Shown: piece by piece, positions 9,239 through 17,601 of the stretch | Position numbering within the stretch: the first letter of the stretch is position 1 | How the letters are laid out: each line of letters opens with the position of its first letter | DNA from: Comamonas sp. NLF-1-9 | Lineage (GTDB): Bacteria; Pseudomonadota; Gammaproteobacteria; Burkholderiales; Burkholderiaceae_C | Reading direction: 5' to 3' | Assembly: GCF_019195435.1 (NCBI RefSeq) | Contig: NZ_CP078069.1 | Coordinates: 992,001-1,056,000, forward strand | Length of the DNA stretch: 64,000 nucleotides | Position numbers and translations under genes: made by a program | Notes under the pieces: generated by a model | The model's database searches: none | Told to the model about the DNA's origin: nothing | The model's input: the letters and a program-made list of their open reading frames with translations, nothing else

Positions 9239-10153
9239 TCAATCGAGCGATCTGCGCAGCGCCAGGTAGCGCGCCTCGTTGCTCACGCCAGTGAGCCCGG
9301 CGAACTTGCCGGCGAGCAGCGGGTCCAGCCGCGCAATGCGCTCGGCCACCGGCGGGTGGGTGGCAAACAGCATCTGGTAGTTGGCGTCCTGCGCCGAGCC
9401 TGCGGCCAGCGCGTGCAGCGACTGCACCAGGCCCGAGGGCGCATAGCCGGCGCGCGCGGCCCACAGCAGGGCGTAGCGGTCGGCGTCGTATTCGTCGGAC
9501 TGGTCCAGCCCCTTGGCGTAGATGTTGCGCACCATGCTGATCATCGGGCCGCTCAGCGCGGAATTGCCGCTGCGCGCCTCGATGATGCCGCCGGCCATCT
9601 GGGCAAAGCCGCCCGATTTGACAGCAGCCAGATAGTGGCCGCGTACCACGTGGGTGATCTCGTGGGCCAGCACGCCGGCGAGCTCGGCTTCGGACTTGAG
9701 TGTGCGCAGCAGGCCGCGCGTGACGAAGACGTAGCCGCCCGGCGTGGCGTAGGCGTTGACCGCGTCGGAGTCGATCACGCCAAAGCGCCACTGGTAGGCG
9801 ATCGGCCGGCCGGCGCCGTCCTTGCGCGTATCGGCCTGCTCGGCCACCCACAGGCCCACGCGGTTGACGTAGCGCTGCACCTCGTCGTTGCGCAGCAGGG
9901 GACGCGCGCCCAGCAGCACCGAGGCAAAGCCGTTGCCCAGCTCGCGCTCTTCTTCGGGGCTGTAGTCCTTGAACGCGGCCGAAGCGCCCTGCACCACGTT
10001 TTGCACCCCGCTCATGGTGCTGCCCCCGCCGCCCAGGCTGCCGAGCGCGGCAGTCAGGCCTCCAAGGCCGCCGCCGGACATGGTTTCGCAGCCCAGCAGC
10101 ACGGCGGCGCCGGCGCTGGCAAGCAGCCAGCGCAGATTCGTCATCAGGCTCAT
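9239..10153 (-). CDS. M48 family metalloprotease, lipoprotein
   Basis: A 304-residue secreted zinc protease. The signal peptide ends in a lipobox (VLLGC), so the mature protein should be lipid-anchored. The catalytic HEITH motif lies in AGVLAHEITHVVRGHY, with the preceding NAYATPGGYVFVTRGLL strand typical of M48 (BepA/LoiP-like envelope quality control). The third ligand is probably the Glu in the downstream DEYDADRYALLW. Last gene of a three-gene operon; its start overlaps the SH3-gene stop (ATGA). An alternative start is three codons in. Confidence 0.92.
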   Translation of the reverse strand: MSLMTNLRWLLASAGAAVLLGCETMSGGGLGGLTAALGSLGGGGSTMSGVQNVVQGASAAFKDYSPEEERELGNGFASVLLGARPLLRNDEVQRYVNRVGLWVAEQADTRKDGAGRPIAYQWRFGVIDSDAVNAYATPGGYVFVTRGLLRTLKSEAELAGVLAHEITHVVRGHYLAAVKSGGFAQMAGGIIEARSGNSALSGPMISMVRNIYAKGLDQSDEYDADRYALLWAARAGYAPSGLVQSLHALAAGSAQDANYQMLFATHPPVAERIARLDPLLAGKFAGLTGVSNEARYLALRRSLD

Positions 10154-10659
10154 TGCGCGCCTCCGTCGTAGTCGGCAATCGCGGTGGCCGCGAGCTTGCC
10201 GCTGCGTGCAAACTGCTGCGCCTCGCGCGCGCTGACCGCGTGCTGCTCAAGCCGGCGCACCTCCTGCGGTGCGGGCTGGGCCGAAGCGAGTTCTTCCTGC
10301 GTGAGGCCGCGCGTGCCGGTGGTGGCGGTAGGCTGGTTGCTCGCGCCGGTGAACAGACTGGCGAGCGGGTTGGCGCTGGCCGCGGGCGCGCGCGCCGTCG
10401 TGGTGCGCACATGGGTCAGGCGCACCCAGCCTTGCTGTTCGCCGGCCTGCACCTTGAGCCAACCTCCCTGGGTCTGCACGCCCTGCAGCGGCGTGCCCGC
10501 CGGCAGTTGCTGCAGCACCAGGGAATTGAGCGAGGGTGTGGCGCGCAACTGCGTCGCCGTGCTCACCTCGTGCGTCTGGGCGCCGGCAAGCAAGCCCCAG
10601 GCGAGCAAGGCCGCAAAGACCAGCCAGCGCCAGCCGCGGCTGCGTGTGTGGTAGCTCAT
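10150..10659 (-). CDS. exported SH3-domain protein
   Basis: A 169-residue protein with a clear signal peptide (basic start, WLVFAALLAWGLLAG, cleavage near AGAQ). It is followed by a bacterial SH3 (SH3b) domain at about 30-85 with ATQLRATPSLNSLVLQQLP and GGWLKVQAGEQQGWVRL. The rest is a low-complexity Ala/Thr/Gln tail. SH3b domains usually bind peptidoglycan peptides or envelope partners. It is sandwiched by 4-nt overlaps between the cyclase and the M48 protease, so the three products are probably made together. The specific role is unknown. Confidence 0.85.
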   Translation of the reverse strand: MSYHTRSRGWRWLVFAALLAWGLLAGAQTHEVSTATQLRATPSLNSLVLQQLPAGTPLQGVQTQGGWLKVQAGEQQGWVRLTHVRTTTARAPAASANPLASLFTGASNQPTATTGTRGLTQEELASAQPAPQEVRRLEQHAVSAREAQQFARSGKLAATAIADYDGGAQ

Positions 10660-12584
10660 GGTTCACCTCCATCTGTGCTGCCCCCTGTGCCGGAGGCTGT
10701 TCTCGTGGCGGCCATTGTAGGCAGCGGCTCGTACAAAAGCACCTGTTGTTCGCGCCCCTTGACGCTGAAGGCGCCGTGGTTTGCAAAGGCCAGGCGCTCG
10801 CCGCAGAGCTCACGCGTGGCTTCGGACACCAGGATGCGCGCCACGCCCTTGGTGCAGCCTTCGATGCGGCTGGCCAGGTTCACCGTGTCGCCGATGGCGG
10901 TGTAGTCCAGGCGCCGGGAGGTGCCGAGAAAACCCACCACCGCCGGCCCGCTGTGTATGCCTATGCCGATCTCGAAGCGCGTGCCCGGCAGCTCGCGCGC
11001 GACCTCGGCAGCAAAGCGCTCGAGCGCCTCGGACATGCCCAGCGCCGCGCGCACCGCGCGCTCGGCATGGTCGCCCTGCGCCATGGGCGCGCCCCAGAAG
11101 GCCATGATGGCGTCGCCGATGAACTTGTCGAGCGTGCCGCCGTGGCGAAAGATCACCTCCACCTGCATCTCGAAATAGCGGTTGAGCAGCGCCACGATCT
11201 CCTCGGGCTGGCGGTGCTCGGACAGGCTGGTGAAGCCGCGGATGTCGGAAAACAGCACCGTCACCTCGCGGCTGGCGGAGACCTCGGCCTGCGCCACCTG
11301 CTGCGCCTCGGACAGATCCTGCACGATGCGCGGATCGACGAAGCGCGAGAACATCGCCTGCACATGGCGGCGCTGCGCCATCTCCAGGCGCGAGGACAGC
11401 AGCCCGAAAGACAGCAGCGCCAGAGCCCCCATGGCCAGGGCCGACGTAGGCACCCAGTACACCTGGCTGCCCAGCAGCAGCGCCGATGCGGCCACCGAGG
11501 CCACGGCCGCCGTGCCCAGCAGCGCCGCCGGCCACAGCGGCGACAGGCGCAGCACGAAGGCCGCGGCAATCGCCAGCACCAGCCCCAGCGCCAGCGCCGG
11601 GCTGAGCCAGCGCGGCGCCTCGCGCAGCCAGTCGCCCTGCTGCAGATTGGCCAGCGCCGTCGCCAGCACGAAGGGGCCTGGCGTGGTTGCGGCCACCGGC
11701 GTGGGCACGAAGTCCAGCAGACCCGAGGCGGTCGCGCCGATGATGATGATCTTGCCCGCGGGGTCAAAGGGCAGCGCCTGCCCCTCGCTCAGCGCGGCCA
11801 GATAGACCTCGGCGTAGGGGATGCGGGTAAAGCTGCGGCCATACCAGTGCAGGCGAAACGCCGGCGTGCCCGGGCGCGCCAGCCCCAGCCGGTCGGCCAC
11901 GCGCCCGACGATGTGCGGCAGCCACCAGCCCTCGACCTCGCGGCCCAGCTCGATGCTGCGCCCCAGGCCGTCGGCGTCCTTGATGAAGTTGATGTAGCCG
12001 GTGCGCCAGAGCTCGGGCGGCAGCGCGATGGGCGCGTCGATGCCGTAGCGCGCATCGGGCCGGGCCGCCGGGCCGCGGCGTATGCCCATGGCTTCGGGGG
12101 CGAGCGCCAGCGGCGCCTGCTGCGTCGACTCGGGCATCAGGATCATGGGCACGAAGATGCGCTCGTCGTGCAGCGCTGCGGCGAGGGCGGCGTCGTTTTC
12201 CGGGTGCAGACGGTCGGGCGGCGAGAGGATCAGGTCGAGCACCATGGCCCGGGGGCCGTGGGCGGCCAGCGCGGTGAGCAGCTCGGCATGGATGGCGCGC
12301 GGCCAGGACCAGGTGCCCGCCAGCTCCAGCATTTGCGGGTCCATGAGCGAGTTCTGGTCTATGTCCACCAGCACCACGTCGGGCGGCGGCGTGCGCCGCG
12401 CCGCGTCCCAGCGCAGCAGCGCATCGCCCACGCGGTTGTCCAGCGCTTCAAGCACATGCCAGTGCGCCCCGTCGGCCCAGGCCAGCAAGGCCAGCAGCGC
12501 GGCGAGCAGCGCATGCAGCGTGCGCCGGCCCAGGCGAGCGCGCAGGCGCTGCAGGCGGCTTCGGGGGCGGGCGGTTTCAGTCAC
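10656..12584 (-). CDS. CHASE2-domain class III adenylate/guanylate cyclase
   Basis: A 642-residue membrane protein. An N-terminal helix is followed by a periplasmic CHASE2 sensor (about 45-330, with VVLVDIDQNSL and KIIIIGATASGL), three membrane helices (about 340-420), and a class III cyclase domain (about 440-625). Catalytic elements are intact: FSDIRGFTSL (first metal Asp), LDKFIGDAIMAFWG (substrate Lys and second metal Asp), and DYTAIGDTVNLASRIEG (Asp, Asn and Arg). The Lys/Asp pair favours ATP, so cAMP is the likely product. First gene of the cyclase-SH3-M48 operon, overlapping the SH3 gene by ATGA. It reads away from rlmB across repeat copy 3. Confidence 0.94.
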   Translation of the reverse strand: MTETARPRSRLQRLRARLGRRTLHALLAALLALLAWADGAHWHVLEALDNRVGDALLRWDAARRTPPPDVVLVDIDQNSLMDPQMLELAGTWSWPRAIHAELLTALAAHGPRAMVLDLILSPPDRLHPENDAALAAALHDERIFVPMILMPESTQQAPLALAPEAMGIRRGPAARPDARYGIDAPIALPPELWRTGYINFIKDADGLGRSIELGREVEGWWLPHIVGRVADRLGLARPGTPAFRLHWYGRSFTRIPYAEVYLAALSEGQALPFDPAGKIIIIGATASGLLDFVPTPVAATTPGPFVLATALANLQQGDWLREAPRWLSPALALGLVLAIAAAFVLRLSPLWPAALLGTAAVASVAASALLLGSQVYWVPTSALAMGALALLSFGLLSSRLEMAQRRHVQAMFSRFVDPRIVQDLSEAQQVAQAEVSASREVTVLFSDIRGFTSLSEHRQPEEIVALLNRYFEMQVEVIFRHGGTLDKFIGDAIMAFWGAPMAQGDHAERAVRAALGMSEALERFAAEVARELPGTRFEIGIGIHSGPAVVGFLGTSRRLDYTAIGDTVNLASRIEGCTKGVARILVSEATRELCGERLAFANHGAFSVKGREQQVLLYEPLPTMAATRTASGTGGSTDGGEP

Positions 12585-12636
12585 GCCCGGCAGTATCGGC
12601 AGGCGCTGCGTTCAGGTCAACGCAGGCGCTTTTGCT

Positions 12637-12689
12637 ACTTGAAAGATAGCTGCCAGCACAGTATCCACGGGCGCTGGAGGCCAATTTCA
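12637..12689 (-). repeat. interspersed palindromic repeat, copy 3
   Basis: On the minus strand it begins on the rlmB stop codon (TGAAATTGGCCTCCAGCGCC) and continues to GTGCTGGCAGCTATCTTTCAAG. The CCAGC/GCTGG arms can pair. It lies just downstream of rlmB in the direction of transcription. Confidence 0.72.
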
Positions 12690-13421
12690 TCCACGTTGAC
12701 GCCGTGCTTCGTAGAGGCATACGCCACTGGCCACCGAGACGTTCAGGCTCTCCACCGCGCCGTGCATGGGGATGGACACCAACACGTCGCAGCGCTTGCG
12801 CGTGAGCTGACGCATGCCCTGCCCTTCGGCGCCCAGTACCAGCGCGAGCGGCCCGCGCAAGTCCGCCTGGTACAGGGTTTGCGGTGCATCGTCGCTCGTG
12901 CCCACGACGGTGATGCCGCGTTCCTTGAGCTCCATGAGCTGGCGCGCGAGGTTGGTGACCATGAAGTAGGGCACGGTCTCGGCCGCGCCGCTCGCCACCT
13001 TGGCCACGGTGGCGTTGATGCCGGCAGCATGGTCCTTGGGCGCAATGATGGCGTGCGCGCCCGCGCCGTCGGCCACGCGCAGGCAGGCGCCCAGATTGTG
13101 CGGATCGGTCACGCCGTCGAGCACCAGCAGCAGCGGCGGCGCCTGCAGGCTGTCGAGCAGGTCGTCCACCGAATGGCTGCGCGCAAGTTCCTGCACCCGC
13201 GCCGCCACGCCCTGGTGGCCGTGCGTGCCGGCCAGACGCGCGATGCGCACGCTGTCGGCTTCCACCAGGCGCACACCGGCTTCGCGCGCGCGCTGCAGGA
13301 ACTGGCGCATGCGCGCGTCGCGCCGCGTGGGGTCGTGCAAAACCTCCATGACGCTGGCGGGCGCGGTCTTCAGGCGCACGCCCACCGCATGAAAACCGAA
13401 AAGCACTTTGAGATCAGCCAT
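12687..13421 (-). CDS. rlmB: 23S rRNA (guanosine-2'-O-)-methyltransferase RlmB
   Basis: A 244-residue SPOUT methyltransferase that methylates G2251 of 23S rRNA. The N-terminal substrate-binding domain contains VLFGFHAV and HQGVAARV. The SPOUT core has LLVLDGVTDPHNLGACLRVA, then LALVLGAEGQGM and the knot motif SIPMHGAVESLNVSVASGV. Length and order are typical. It is divergent from the cardiolipin synthase gene with about 73 bp between starts. The stop codon is shared with repeat copy 3. Confidence 0.96.
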   Translation of the reverse strand: MADLKVLFGFHAVGVRLKTAPASVMEVLHDPTRRDARMRQFLQRAREAGVRLVEADSVRIARLAGTHGHQGVAARVQELARSHSVDDLLDSLQAPPLLLVLDGVTDPHNLGACLRVADGAGAHAIIAPKDHAAGINATVAKVASGAAETVPYFMVTNLARQLMELKERGITVVGTSDDAPQTLYQADLRGPLALVLGAEGQGMRQLTRKRCDVLVSIPMHGAVESLNVSVASGVCLYEARRQRG

Positions 13422-13494
13422 GGCGCGCGATTATCCGTGTGTGGGCGCAGCCGCTTGGGGCATCATCGGGCCGAACCGCCCGGTCCGCCAACGC

Positions 13495-14964
13495 ATGCTG
13501 CAACTGCCCCACATCTCGCCCCTGGAACACAGCGCCTTCGTGGCCGCGGGGCTGCTCACCTATGTGGTGGTCACGCGCATTCGCCAGCAGCGGCGCCACC
13601 CCTATGCGGCCATGGCCTGGGTGCTGGGCATTGCGGCCTTTCCCTATCTGGGCCTGCCGCTGTTCCTGGTCTTTGGCACGCGCAAGCTGATTCGCCCGCT
13701 CACCCCGGCCCAGCCCGCGCCGGCCGGCCCCTGGGCGCATGCCGCGCCGATCTGGGCCACGCGCCTGCTGGCTTCGCTGGGCGTGGCCGGCGCGCGCCCG
13801 CAGCGCAGCGTGCGCTTTGCCGCCGACGGCGCCGAGGCGCTGGCGCAGCTGCGCGAGGTGGTCGCGGCCAGCCGGCACACGCTGGACATCTGCACCTACG
13901 TGCTCGGCGATGACGAAGTCGGCGCGGCGGTGGCCAGCGCGCTTGCCGAGCGCGCGCGCGCCGGCGTGCGCGTGCGCCTGCTGGTAGACAGCATAGGAAG
14001 CCTCAAGAGCGCGCACCGCCACGACGACATGCTGCAGGCCATGGGCGTGCGCACGCGGCTGTTCGTGCCGGCGCTGGGTCTGCCCGGGCGCGGGCGCACC
14101 AATCTGCGCAACCACCGCAAGGCGGTGATCGCCGACGGCGCGCTGCTGTGGGCCGGCGGGCGCAACATCGCCAATGAATACTTCACCCATGCGGGCGAGG
14201 GTCCGCCCTGGCTGGATCTGAGCTTTGTCGCCCACGGGCCGCTGGCCGCGCAGGCGCAGGCGCTGTTTGACGGCGACTGGCGCATCGCCCGCGGCGCGCG
14301 CAGGGCGCCGCGTCTGGGCTATGCCGAGCGCTTTGCGCGCCAGGAGGCGGCGCAGGCCGCGGCGGCCAAAGCGGCGCTGCAGCCGCCGGCCGCAGACGCG
14401 CCGCTGCACGGCGACGAGCCGCGTGCGCTGCGCCTGGCGCACTGGGTAGCGAGCGGTCCGGACTTTCATGAGGACGTGTTGCACGCGCTGGTGGTGTCCG
14501 CCGCCTTCCATGCCGAGCGGCGCCTGCTGCTGGCCACGCCCTACTTCGTGCCCGACGAAGGCCTGCTGGAGGCGCTGGTGCTGGCCGCCAAACGCGGGCT
14601 GAACATCACCCTGGTGCTGCCCGCGCGCTCCAACCACCGCCTGGCCGACTGGGCGCGCGGGCGGGCGGTGCGCACGCTGGTGGACGCGGGCGTGAACGTG
14701 CGTCTGCTGCCGGCCATGGTGCATGCCAAGGCGGTGGTGGTGGACGAAGCACTGGCGCTGTGCGGCTCGGCCAATCTGGACAGCCGCAGCCTGTTCATCA
14801 ACTACGAGGCCATGGCCGCGTTCTACGGCCCCGACGAAATCGAATGGCTGGGGCAGTGGATAGTGCAGACCGCCGAGCAGGGCGAGCGCGCCACCTCGGG
14901 CACGCCCAACTGGCTGCGCGACCTGGCTGAAGGCATCGTCACTACCATCGGCTTTCAGCTCTGA
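13495..14964 (+). CDS. cls: cardiolipin synthase (phospholipase D family)
   Basis: A 489-residue membrane enzyme joining two phosphatidylglycerols into cardiolipin. Two N-terminal helices (about 10-60) carry the usual PYLGLPLFLVFGTRKL region. Two HKD motifs follow: NHRKAVIADGALLWAGGRN and VHAKAVVVDEALALCGSANLDS. The ATG at 13495 was chosen because upstream in-frame starts would run into rlmB's promoter and start. The 3' end overlaps the convergent ABC ATPase gene by 10 bp. Confidence 0.92.
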   Translation: MLQLPHISPLEHSAFVAAGLLTYVVVTRIRQQRRHPYAAMAWVLGIAAFPYLGLPLFLVFGTRKLIRPLTPAQPAPAGPWAHAAPIWATRLLASLGVAGARPQRSVRFAADGAEALAQLREVVAASRHTLDICTYVLGDDEVGAAVASALAERARAGVRVRLLVDSIGSLKSAHRHDDMLQAMGVRTRLFVPALGLPGRGRTNLRNHRKAVIADGALLWAGGRNIANEYFTHAGEGPPWLDLSFVAHGPLAAQAQALFDGDWRIARGARRAPRLGYAERFARQEAAQAAAAKAALQPPAADAPLHGDEPRALRLAHWVASGPDFHEDVLHALVVSAAFHAERRLLLATPYFVPDEGLLEALVLAAKRGLNITLVLPARSNHRLADWARGRAVRTLVDAGVNVRLLPAMVHAKAVVVDEALALCGSANLDSRSLFINYEAMAAFYGPDEIEWLGQWIVQTAEQGERATSGTPNWLRDLAEGIVTTIGFQL

Positions 14965-15656
14965 GTGCGCTGCACGATGCGCCCGGCCTGCAGCGTGATG
15001 CGCTGCTCGCAGCGCGCGGCAATGCCCTGGTCGTGCGTGACCAACACCAGCGCCGTGCCCTGCTCGCGGTTCAGCTGCAGCATGAGCTGCATCACGCTCT
15101 CGCCGCTCGCGTGGTCCAGGCTTCCGGTGGGCTCGTCGGCCAGCAGCAGCGCCGGCTGCACCACGAAGGCGCGCGCCAGCGCCACGCGCTGCTGCTCGCC
15201 GCCCGAGAGCACCCGCGGATAGGCGCGCGCACGCTGCGCCAGGCCCACGCGCTCGAGCATCTGCGTGGCCCGGGCGCGCGCGTCGCGCCGGCCGGCGAGC
15301 TCCAGCGGCAGCATCACGTTTTCCAGCGCGCTCAGGTGGCCCAGCAGCTGAAAGCTCTGGAACACGAAGCCCAGCTCGCGCGCGCGCAGCGCGGCGCGCC
15401 CGTCTTCATTCAACGCGAACAGCTCTTGCCCGGCCAGGCGCACGCTGCCGCGCGTGGGCAGATCGAGCCCGGCGATCAGCGACAACAGCGTGCTCTTGCC
15501 CGAACCCGAGGCGCCGACGATGGCCAGGGTTTGCGCGCGCGCCAGCGTCAGATCGATATCCGTGAGAATGTCGAAGCTGCCTGTGGCGTCGGTCACCGTC
15601 TTGCCCAGGCCTTGCACCTGCACGAGCGGGGTTTCGGAAGATGGAACCAGGGACAT
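14955..15656 (-). CDS. ABC transporter ATP-binding protein, YbbA/LolD type
   Basis: A 233-residue ATPase. Walker A is VGASGSGKSTLL, the Q-loop is FVFQSFQLLG, the signature is LSGGEQQRVALARAF, Walker B is LLLADEPTGSLD, and the switch is LVTHD. It resembles YbbA, which in Escherichia coli neighbours tesA and a large permease (ybbP). Here the permease is not adjacent, since the gene ends against cls. The start codon overlaps that of tesA on the other strand (CATG, 15654-15657). Confidence 0.93.
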   Translation of the reverse strand: MSLVPSSETPLVQVQGLGKTVTDATGSFDILTDIDLTLARAQTLAIVGASGSGKSTLLSLIAGLDLPTRGSVRLAGQELFALNEDGRAALRARELGFVFQSFQLLGHLSALENVMLPLELAGRRDARARATQMLERVGLAQRARAYPRVLSGGEQQRVALARAFVVQPALLLADEPTGSLDHASGESVMQLMLQLNREQGTALVLVTHDQGIAARCEQRITLQAGRIVQRTQS

Positions 15657-16305
15657 GAAGAGCTTTCAGCGGCGCGCGGTCAACCGGCGCGACTTTATCC
15701 TGCTTGCCTGCGCAGCCTGCGCCCCGCCGGCCCGCGCCGCGGGTGCCGCGCCGGTGATTCTGGTGGTGGGCGACTCCATGAGTGCCGAGTACGGCCTGCC
15801 CCAGGGCAGCGGCTGGGTGGCGCTGCTGCGCCAGCGCCTGGCAGCGCAGCGGCGCGAGGCCAGCGTGGTCAACGCCAGCGTGAGCGGCGACACCACGGCG
15901 GGCGGGCGCTCGCGCCTGGCGGCGGCGCTGGCGCGGCACAAGCCGGACATCGTCATCCTCGAGCTCGGCGGCAACGACGCGCTGCGCGGCCTGCCGCTGT
16001 CCTCCACCGAGGACAACCTCGCGACCATGGCGCGCCAGGTGCGGCAGGCGGGCGCGCGGCTGCTGCTCGTGGGCATGCAGGTGCCGCCCAACTACGGCGC
16101 CGACTACACCCGGCGCTTTGCCGGGCTGTTCGAGACCCTGGCGCGCGAGCACCAAGCGTCGCTCGTGCCCTTTCTGCTCGAAGGCGTGGCCAATGCGCCC
16201 GACCCCACGGCGCTGTTCCAGGCCGACCGCATCCACCCCAGCGTGCAGGCCCAGCCGCTGCTGCTGGACAACGTGTGGAAGGCGCTTCAGCCCATGCTGT
16301 CTTGA
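15655..16305 (+). CDS. tesA: arylesterase / lysophospholipase TesA-like (SGNH hydrolase), exported
   Basis: A 216-residue GDSL/SGNH hydrolase. The N-terminus has a Tat-like signal (NRRDFILLACAACAPPARA). Block I is VVGDSMSAEYGLP (Ser), block II has the Gly in NASVSGDTTAGG, block III is ELGGNDALRG (Asn), and block V is DRIHPSVQAQ (Asp, His). The family hydrolyses acyl esters and thioesters in the periplasm. The start is supported by the signal peptide. It shares four bases (CATG) with the start of the divergent ABC ATPase gene. Confidence 0.94.
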   Translation: MKSFQRRAVNRRDFILLACAACAPPARAAGAAPVILVVGDSMSAEYGLPQGSGWVALLRQRLAAQRREASVVNASVSGDTTAGGRSRLAAALARHKPDIVILELGGNDALRGLPLSSTEDNLATMARQVRQAGARLLLVGMQVPPNYGADYTRRFAGLFETLAREHQASLVPFLLEGVANAPDPTALFQADRIHPSVQAQPLLLDNVWKALQPMLS

Positions 16306-16350
16306 GCGCTATTGATGCAATAGCTGCCAGCGCTTGACCAGCAAGGGCTA
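16305..16350 (-). repeat. interspersed palindromic repeat, copy 4
   Basis: Between the convergent stops of tesA and the metC-like gene. Read on the minus strand it begins with the TAG stop of the metC-like gene (TAGCCCTTGCTGG) and continues TCAAGCGCTGGCAGCTATTG to CATCAATAG. Confidence 0.7.
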
Positions 16351-17571
16351 GATGCCAAAAACACGCTCCATTGCCTGGGCCAGGTCGGCGCGCAGGTCTT
16401 CCACGCCTTCCAGGCCGATGGCAAAGCGCACCACCGTGCCCGGCGCGAGCTGCGTTGGCGTGGCGGCGCGCATGGCGGCAAGCTGGTAGGGCATCACCAG
16501 GCTCAGCGGCCCGCCCCAGCTGTAGCCCAGGCGAAAGTGCTGCAGCGCGTCGCAAAACGCATCCACCTGGGCGCTGGTGTAGCGCGCATCGATCACGACG
16601 CTGAAGATGCCCGCGGCCAGGCCCTCGCCGCCCCGGGCGCACAGCAGCTGCCAATGCGCATGCCCGGGGCTGCCCGCGAGCGCCGGGTGCAGCACCTGGG
16701 CTACCGCGCCCTGCCCCTGCAGCCAGCCTGCGAGCTCGCGCGCCGCGCGGTCTTGCGCGCGGTAGCGCAGCGCCATGCCGGGCAGCGCGCGCAGCACCGC
16801 CTCGACGTCGTTGCCCGCCACGCCCATGCCCAGGTGCATGTGGCAGCGCTGAATGCGCTCGTGCAGCGCGCGGCTGCGCGTGCTGATCGCGCCCATCAAG
16901 AGGTCGCCGCCGCCGCTGGGGTATTTGGTCAGCGCGTGCACCGACACATCCACCCCGAGGCTGGCGTCGCCCAGCAGGTCAAAAGGCGCAAACGCCAGGC
17001 CTGCGCCCCAGGTGTTGTCCAGCGCCGTGGTAACGCCGCGCCCGCGGCACACGCGCACCAGCGCGGGCAGGTCGGGGAATTCCATGGTGACCGAGCCGGG
17101 CGGCTCCAGCCATACCAGGCGCGTGGCAGGCCCCATGCGGGCGGCCAGGTCTTGCGCGTCCATGGGGTCGTAGAAGCCGCAGCCAATGCCGTAGCGCTGC
17201 AGCAGGTCCACGCTCAGCGCCTTGTTCGGGCCGTAGACGTTGTGCGGCAGCAGCACCTCATCGCCCTGGCCCAGCAGCGCGAGCGCGGTCACGCTGATCG
17301 CCGCCAGGCCGCTGGGTGCCAGCAGGCAGTGGCTGGCGCCTTCCAGCGCGGCGATGCGCTGCTCCAGCAGGTAGCTCGCCGGCGTGCCGTGCAGGCCGTA
17401 GGTGTAGCCGCTGCGGTCTTCCCAGCGGCTGGCGCGCAGGGCGGCGGTGTCGGCAAACAGCACGGTGGAGGCCTTGTACACCGGCGGCTGCACGCTCTCG
17501 AAGCCGGCCGGCGGACGGTAGCTGTCGTGAATGAGCCGGGTGGCGATGTCAAAGCGGGTGGTATCGGGCAT
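16348..17571 (-). CDS. metC: cystathionine beta-lyase-like PLP enzyme
   Basis: A 407-residue member of the Cys/Met metabolism PLP family. The PLP-binding Lys lies in VSVHALTKYPSGGGDLL. Other blocks are RSGYTYGLHGTPASYLLEQRI, LAPSGLAAISVTAL and TALDNTWGAGL. MetC cleaves cystathionine to homocysteine, pyruvate and ammonia. Paralogues with gamma-synthase activity look alike, so the reaction is inferred. The ATG at 17571 (MPDTTRF) is preferred over an upstream ATG that would reach into the divergent transporter gene. Confidence 0.85.
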   Translation of the reverse strand: MPDTTRFDIATRLIHDSYRPPAGFESVQPPVYKASTVLFADTAALRASRWEDRSGYTYGLHGTPASYLLEQRIAALEGASHCLLAPSGLAAISVTALALLGQGDEVLLPHNVYGPNKALSVDLLQRYGIGCGFYDPMDAQDLAARMGPATRLVWLEPPGSVTMEFPDLPALVRVCRGRGVTTALDNTWGAGLAFAPFDLLGDASLGVDVSVHALTKYPSGGGDLLMGAISTRSRALHERIQRCHMHLGMGVAGNDVEAVLRALPGMALRYRAQDRAARELAGWLQGQGAVAQVLHPALAGSPGHAHWQLLCARGGEGLAAGIFSVVIDARYTSAQVDAFCDALQHFRLGYSWGGPLSLVMPYQLAAMRAATPTQLAPGTVVRFAIGLEGVEDLRADLAQAMERVFGI

Positions 17572-17601
17572 GGCGCGATGGTAGCGCTGCAAAATACGCC
17601 G

